Source of the DNA: Liolophura sinensis
Lineage: Eukaryota; Mollusca; Polyplacophora; Chitonida; Chitonidae
Length of the DNA stretch: 47,562 nt
Assembly: GCF_032854445.1 (NCBI RefSeq)
Contig: NW_027018280.1
Span: forward strand, 1 to 47,562
Reading direction: 5' to 3'
Below the pieces are notes generated by a model. The model was not told the origin of the DNA, did not search any database, and saw only the letters and a program-made list of their open reading frames with translations. This document shows, piece by piece, positions 42,110 through 47,562 of this stretch. A program made the position numbers and the translations under genes. Each line of letters opens with the position of its first letter. Position 1 is the first letter of the stretch.

Positions 42110-42437
42110 GTGAGTGAGTGCTTGGGGTTTAACGTCGTTCTCAACAATTTTTCAGTCATATGACGACGAAGGAATCATTAGGGTGCATGCACGTGTAATG
42201 TGCCTCCTTGTTGCAGGACGGATTTCCACCGCTCTTTTATTTAGTGCTGCATCACTGAGACGACTTACCGAAGGCAAGTAAGCCGCCCCGCCCGAGCCAT
42301 TATACTGATACGGGTCAACCAGTCGTTGCACTATCCCCTTCATGCTGAACGCCAAGCGAGGAAGTTACAACTTCCTCTTTTAAAGTCTTAGGTGTGACTC
42401 GACCAAGGATTGATCCTGGATCTACCGGTCCCGAAGA
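42110..42437 (-). mobile_element. SINE family B inside the 20-bp array, copy 1
   Basis: gtgagtgagtgcttggggtt, taacgtcgttctcaacaatt, tttcagtcatatgacgacga, gcattatactgatacgg-like middle, ggtgtgactcgaccaaggat at the high end. About 328 bp. Confidence 0.88.
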
Positions 42438-44158
42438 ACTGTCATTGGTACAAGGCAACTGTCATTGGTACAAGGCAACTGTCATTGGTACAAGGCAACT
42501 GTCACTGGTGCAAGGCAACTGTCATTGGTACAAGGCAACTGTCACTCGTGCAAGGCAACTGTCATTGGTACAAGGCAACTGTCACTGGTGCGAGGCAACT
42601 GTCATTGGTACAAGGCAACTGTCACTGGTGCAAGGCAACTGTCACTGGTGCAAGGCAACTGTCATTGGTACAAGGCAACTGCCATTGGTATAGGTAACTG
42701 TCAATGGCACAAGGCAACTGTCATTGGTGCAAGGCAACTGTCACTGGTGCAAGGCAACTGTCAATGGCACAAGGCAACTGGCACTGGTGCAAGGCAACTG
42801 TCACTGGTGCAAGGCAACTGTCACTGGTGCAAGGCAAATGTCATTGGTATAGGTAACTGTCAATGGCGCAAGGCAACTGTCACTGGTGCAAGGCAACTGT
42901 CACTGGTGCAAGGTAACTGCCATTGGTGCAAGGCAAATGTCATTGGTATAGGTAACTGTCAATGGCGCAAGGCAACTGTCACTGGTGCAAGGCAACTGCC
43001 ATTGGTGCAAGGCAAATGTCATTGGTATAGGCAACTGTCAATGGCACAAGGCAACTGTCACTGGTGCAAGGCAACTGTCATTGGTATAGGTAACTGTCAA
43101 TGGCGCAAGGCAACTGTCACTGGTGCAAGGCAACTGTCACTGGTGCAAGGTAACTGCCATTGGTGCAAGGCAAATGTCATCGGTGCAAGGCAACTGTCAT
43201 TGGTACAAGGCAACTGTCAATGGCACAAGGCAACTGTCATTGGTACAAGGCAACTGTCACTGGTGCAAGGCAACTGTCATTGGTATAGGTAACTGTCAAT
43301 GGCGCAAGGCAACTGTCACTGGTGCAAGGCAACTGCCATTGGTGCAAGGCAAATGTCACTGGTATAGGTAACTGTCAATGGCACAAGGCAACTGTCATTG
43401 GTGCAAGGCAACTGTCACTGGTGCAAGGCAACTGCCATTGGTGCAAGGCAACTGTCATTGGTATAGGTAACTGTCAATGGCACAAGGCAACTGTCACTGG
43501 TGCAAGGCAACTGTCACTGGTGCAAGGCAACTGCCATTGGTGCAAGGCAAATGTCATTGGTATAGGTAACTGTCAATGGCGCAAGGCAACTGTCAATGGC
43601 GCAAGGCAACTGTCACTGGTGCAAGGCAACTGTCATTGGTACAAGGCAACTGCCATTGGTGCAAGGCAACTGTCATTGGTACAAGGCAACTGTCACTGGT
43701 GCAAGGCAACTGTCATTGGTACAAGGCAACTGTCACTGGTGCAAGGCAACTGTCACTGGTGCAAGGCAACTGTCATTGGTGCAAGGCAACTGTCAATGGC
43801 ACAAGGCAACTGTCACTGGTGCGAGGCAACTGTCACTGGTGCAAGGCAACTGTCATTGGTACAAGGCAACTGTCACTGGTACAAGGCAACTGTCATTGGT
43901 ACAAGGCAACTGTCACTGGTGCAAGACAACTGTCATTGGTACAAGGCAACTGTCACTGGTGCAAGGCAACTGTCATTGGTACAAGGCAACTGTCAATGGC
44001 ACAAGGCAACTGTCATTGGTACAAGGCAACTGTCACTGGTGCAAGGCAACTGTCATTGGTATAGGTAACTGTCAATGGCGCAAGGCAACTGTCAATGGCA
44101 CAAGGCAACTGTCACTGGTGCGAGGCAACTGTCACTGGTGCAAGGCAACTGTCATTGG

Positions 44159-44486
44159 GTGAGTGAGTGCTTGGGGTTTAACGTCGTTCTCAACAATTTT
44201 TCAGTCATATGACGACGAAGGAATCATTAGGGTGCATGCACGTGTAATGTGCCTCCTTGTTGTAGGACGGATTTCCACCGCTCTTTTATTTAGTGCTGCA
44301 TCACTGAGACGACTTACCGAAGGCAAGTAAGCCGCCCCGCCCGAGCCATTATACTGATACGGGTCAACCAGTCGTTGCACTATCCCCTTCATGCTGAATG
44401 CCAAGCGAGGAAGTTACAACTTCCTCTTTTAAAGTCTTAGGTGTGACTCGACCAAGGATTGATCCTGGATCTACCTGTCCCGAAGA
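44159..44486 (-). mobile_element. SINE family B inside the 20-bp array, copy 2
   Basis: Differs from copy 1 at only a few bases (for example ttgttgtagg for ttgttgcagg, gaatgcc for gaacgcc, acctgtccc for accggtccc). Flanking array units also match, so it arose by segmental duplication, not a new insertion. Confidence 0.88.
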
Positions 44487-45332
44487 ACTGTCATTGGTAC
44501 AAGGCAACTGTCACTGGTACAAGGCAACTGTCATTGGTACAAGGCAACTGTCACTGGTGCAAGGCAACTGTCATTGGTACAAGGCAACTGTCACTCGTGC
44601 AAGGCAACTGTCATTGGTACAAGGCAACTGTCACTGGTGCGAGGCAACTGTCACTGGTGCAAGGCAACTGTCATTGGTACAAGGCAACTGTCACTGGTGC
44701 AAGGCAACTGTCACTGGTGCAAGGCAACTGTCATTGGTACAAGGCAACTGCCATTGGTATAGGTAACTGTCAATGGTGCAAGGCAACTGTCACTGGTGCA
44801 AGGCAACTGTCACTGGTGCAAGGCAACTGTCACTGGTGCAAGGCAACTGTCATTGGTGCAAGGCAACTGTCATTTGTGCAAGGCAAATGTCATTGGTATA
44901 GGTAACTGTCAATGGCGCAAGGCAACTGTCACTGGTGCAAGGCAACTGTCACTGGTGCAAGGTAACTGCCATTGGTGCAAGGCAAATGTCATTGGTATAG
45001 GTAACTGTCAATGGCGCAAGGCAACTGTCACTGGTGCAAGGCAACTGCCATTGGTGCAAGGGAAATGTCATTGGTATAGGTAACTGTCAATGGCGCAAGG
45101 CAACTGTCACTGGTGCAAGGCAACTGCCATTGGGGCAAGGCAACTGTCATTGGTACAAGGCAACTGTCAATGGCACAAGGCAACTGTCATTGGTACAAGG
45201 CAACTGTCACTGGTGCAAGGCAACTGTCATTGGTATAGGTAACTGTCAATGGCGCAAGGCAACTGTCAATGGCACAAGGCAACTGTCACTGGTGCGAGGC
45301 AACTGTCACTGGTGCAAGGCAACTGTCATTGG

Positions 45333-45660
45333 GTGAGTGAGTGCTTGGGGTTTAACGTCGTTCTCAACAATTTTTCAGTCATATGACGACGAAGGAATCA
45401 TTAGGGTGCATGCACGTGTAATGTGCCTCCTTGTTGCAGGACGGATTTCCACCGCTCTTTTATTTAGTGCTGCATCACTGAGACGACTTACCGAAGGCAA
45501 GTAAGCCTCCCCGCCCGAGCCATTATACTGATACGGGTCAACCAGTCGTTGCACTATCCCCTTCATGCTGAACGCCAAGCGAGGAAGTTACAACTTCCTC
45601 TTTTAAAGTCTTAGGTGTGACTCGACCAAGGATTGATCCTGGATCTACCGGTCCCGAAGA
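45333..45660 (-). mobile_element. SINE family B inside the 20-bp array, copy 3
   Basis: Nearly identical to copies 1 and 2 (one clear difference gcctccccgcc for gccgccccgcc), with the same flanking array units on both sides. Confidence 0.88.
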
Positions 45661-47395
45661 ACTGTCATTGGTACAAGGCAACTGTCACTGGTACAAGGCA
45701 ACTGTCATTGGTACAAGGCAACTGTCACTGGTGCAAGGCAACTGTCATTGGTACAAGGCAACTGTCACTCATGCGAGGCAACTGTCATTGGTACAAGGCA
45801 ACTGTCACTGGTACAAGGCAACTGTCAATGGCACAAGGCAACTGTCACTGGTGCGAGGCAACTGTCACTGGTGCAAGGCAACTGTCATTGGTACAAGGCA
45901 ACTGTCACTGGTACAAGGCAACTGTCATTGGTACAAGGCAACTGTCACTGGTGCAAGGCAACTGTCATTGGTACAAGGCAACTGTCACTGGTGCAAGGCA
46001 ACTGTCATTGGTACAAGGCAACTGTCACAGGTGCAAGGCAACTGTCATTGGTACAAGGCAACTGTCACTGGTGCAAGGCAACTGTCACTGGTACAAGGCA
46101 ACTGTCATTGGTACAAGACAACTGCCATTGGTATAGGTAACTGTCAATGGCACAAGGCAACTGTCATTGGTGCAAGGCAACTGTCACTGGTGCAAGGCAA
46201 CTGTCAATGGCACAAGGCAACTGTCACTGGTGCAAGGCAACTGTCACTGGTGCAAGGCAACTGTCACTGGTGCAAGGCAACTGTCATTTGTGCAAGGCAA
46301 ATGTCATTGGTATAGGTAACTGTCAATGGCGCAAGGCAACTGTCACTGGTGCAAGGCAACTGTCATTTGTGCAAGGCAAATGTCATTGGTATAGGTAACT
46401 GTCAATGGCGCAAGGCAACTGTCACTGGTGCAAGGCAACTGTCACTGGTGCAAGGTAACTGCCATTGGTGCAAGGCAAATGTCATTGGTATAGGTAACTG
46501 TCAATGCGCAAGGCAACTGTCACTGGTGCAAGGCAACTGCCATTGGTGCAAGGCAAATGTCATTGGTATAGGCAACTGTCAATGGCACAAGGCAACTGTC
46601 ACTGGTGCAAGGCAACTGTCACTGGTGCAAGGCAACTGCCATTGGTGCAAGGCAAATGTCACTGGTATAGGTAACTGTCAATGGCACAAGGCAACTGTCA
46701 CTGGTGCAAGGCAACTGTCACTGGTGCAAGGCAACTGCCATTAGTGCAAGGCAAATGTCATTGGTATAGGTAACTGTCAATGGCACAAGGCAACTGTCAC
46801 TGGTGCAAGGCAACTGTCACTGGTGCAAGGCAACTGCCATTGGTGCAAGGCAAATGTCATTGGTATAGGTAACTGTCAATGGCGCAAGGCAACTGTCAAT
46901 GGGCGCAAGGCAACTGTCACTGGTGCAAGGCAACTGTCATTGGTACAAGGCAACTGCCATTGGTGCAAGGCAAATGTCATTGGTATAGGTAACTGTCAAT
47001 GGCGCAAGGCAACTGTCTATGGCACTAGGCAACTGTCACTGGTGCGAGGCAACTGCCATTGGTGCAAGGCAAATGTCATTGGTATAGGTAACTGTCACTG
47101 GTGCAAGGCAACTGTCATTGGTACAAGGCAACTACCATTGGTGCAAGGCAAATGTCATTGGTATAGGTAACTGTCAATGGCGCAAGGCAACTGTCAATGG
47201 CACAAGGCAACTGTCACTGGTGCAAGACAACTGTCACTGGTGCAAGGCAACTGCCATTGGTGCAAGGGCAAATGTCATTGGTATAGGTAACTGTCAATGG
47301 CACAAGGCAACTGTCACTGGTGCAAGGCAACTGTCACTGGCGCAAGGCAAAACTGTCACTGGCGCAAGGCAACTGTCACCGGTGCAAGGCAACTA

Positions 47396-47432
47396 TTGCC
47401 TTGCGCCATTGACAGTTACCTATACCAATGAC
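47396..47432 (-). repeat. Inverted segment within the 20-bp array
   Basis: ttgccttgcgccattgacag followed by ttacctataccaatgac is the exact reverse complement of two adjacent array units (tata type then gcg type). Around it the array degenerates (gcaagccaactgtca). Confidence 0.93.
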
Positions 47433-47562
47433 CAATGTCATTGGTGCAAGGCAAATGTCACTGGTGCAAGGCAACTGTCATTGCTGCAAGCCAACTGTCA
47501 CTTGTGCAAGCCAACTGTCACAGGTGCAAGCCAACTATCATTGGTATAGGTAACTGTCAATG

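Larger units (their letters stand above)
41440..47562 (+). repeat. Large 20-bp-unit satellite-like array with higher-order structure
   Basis: About 250 units of ctgtcactggtgcaaggcaa and five main variants (ctgtcattggtacaaggcaa, ctgtcaatggcacaaggcaa, ctgtcaatggcgcaaggcaa, ctgccattggtgcaaggcaa, and a 19-bp atgtcattggtataggtaa). The variants recur in ordered blocks of about 99 bp (gcg, gtg, gtg, gcc, tata types) in 42840-43580 and 44880-47300. Three SINE-containing segments interrupt it. All three + frames are open because 20 is not a multiple of 3 and no frame of the unit has a stop. The array runs off the window end. Confidence 0.98.

Noticed and set aside
41441-47549. Many overlapping + strand ORFs up to 275 residues with repeats such as QLSLVQGNCHWCKATVIGTR
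   Set aside because: They follow automatically from a stop-free 20-bp unit that cycles through all three frames. All three frames are equally open, with no splice context, signal peptide or codon bias.
41440-47562. CRISPR-like array
   Set aside because: The repeats are directly adjacent 20-bp units without unique spacers, in an animal intron context.

Overview
This is a window of animal nuclear genomic DNA, most likely from a mollusc or another lophotrochozoan invertebrate. It has short protein-coding exons (33-168 bp) with GT-AG boundaries, long AT-rich introns, many tRNA-derived SINEs and an exceptional load of tandem repeats. The two genes are recognisably animal genes. The mollusc/lophotrochozoan assignment rests on the look of the SINEs (tail '...aaaacaccaatcaaataaat') and is an inference. 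No bacterial-type operon, CRISPR array, rRNA gene or convincing functional tRNA was seen.

The layout is two convergent, incomplete genes. On the + strand (329-13321) eleven exons give the C-terminal part of a kinesin-3 motor of the KIF28/KLP6 type. The motor domain lies upstream of the window, and the stop codon is at 13319-13321. About 6.8 kb of intergenic DNA follows (13322-20114). On the - strand (40830 down to 20115) seventeen exons encode the C-terminal 438 residues of CCDC93, the coiled-coil subunit of the endosomal CCC/Commander complex. All seventeen phases join without a break, for 1317 nt including the stop. The N-terminal CH-like domain must lie beyond 47562. From about 41440 to the window end there is a 20-bp-unit satellite-like array with higher-order structure, probably inside a CCDC93 intron.

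The introns hold at least eleven minisatellites with units from 14 to about 245 bp. The most interesting observation is that four of them are not merely intronic. Their repeat units contain the end of the preceding exon plus its 5' splice site, so the exon/donor junction itself has been tandemly multiplied: after the KIF28 exons ending at 1999, 10295 and 12052, and after the CCDC93 exon ending at 24836. A fifth (CCDC93 exon ending at 36458) is a weaker candidate. In two cases the exon reading frame stays open into the array, so use of a duplicated donor could lengthen the protein in frame.

Other points of note: a single-base excess in a G run (1985-1988) breaks the KIF28 frame and looks like a sequence error or a real frameshift. 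There is a decayed THAP zinc-finger fragment in a CCDC93 intron, two long inverted repeats (21345-21479 and about 38148-38517), three perfect CRE palindromes within 84 bp (36874-36957), and several small dispersed-repeat families detected only by comparing copies within the window. The two genes have no obvious functional link; their convergence is simply their layout here.
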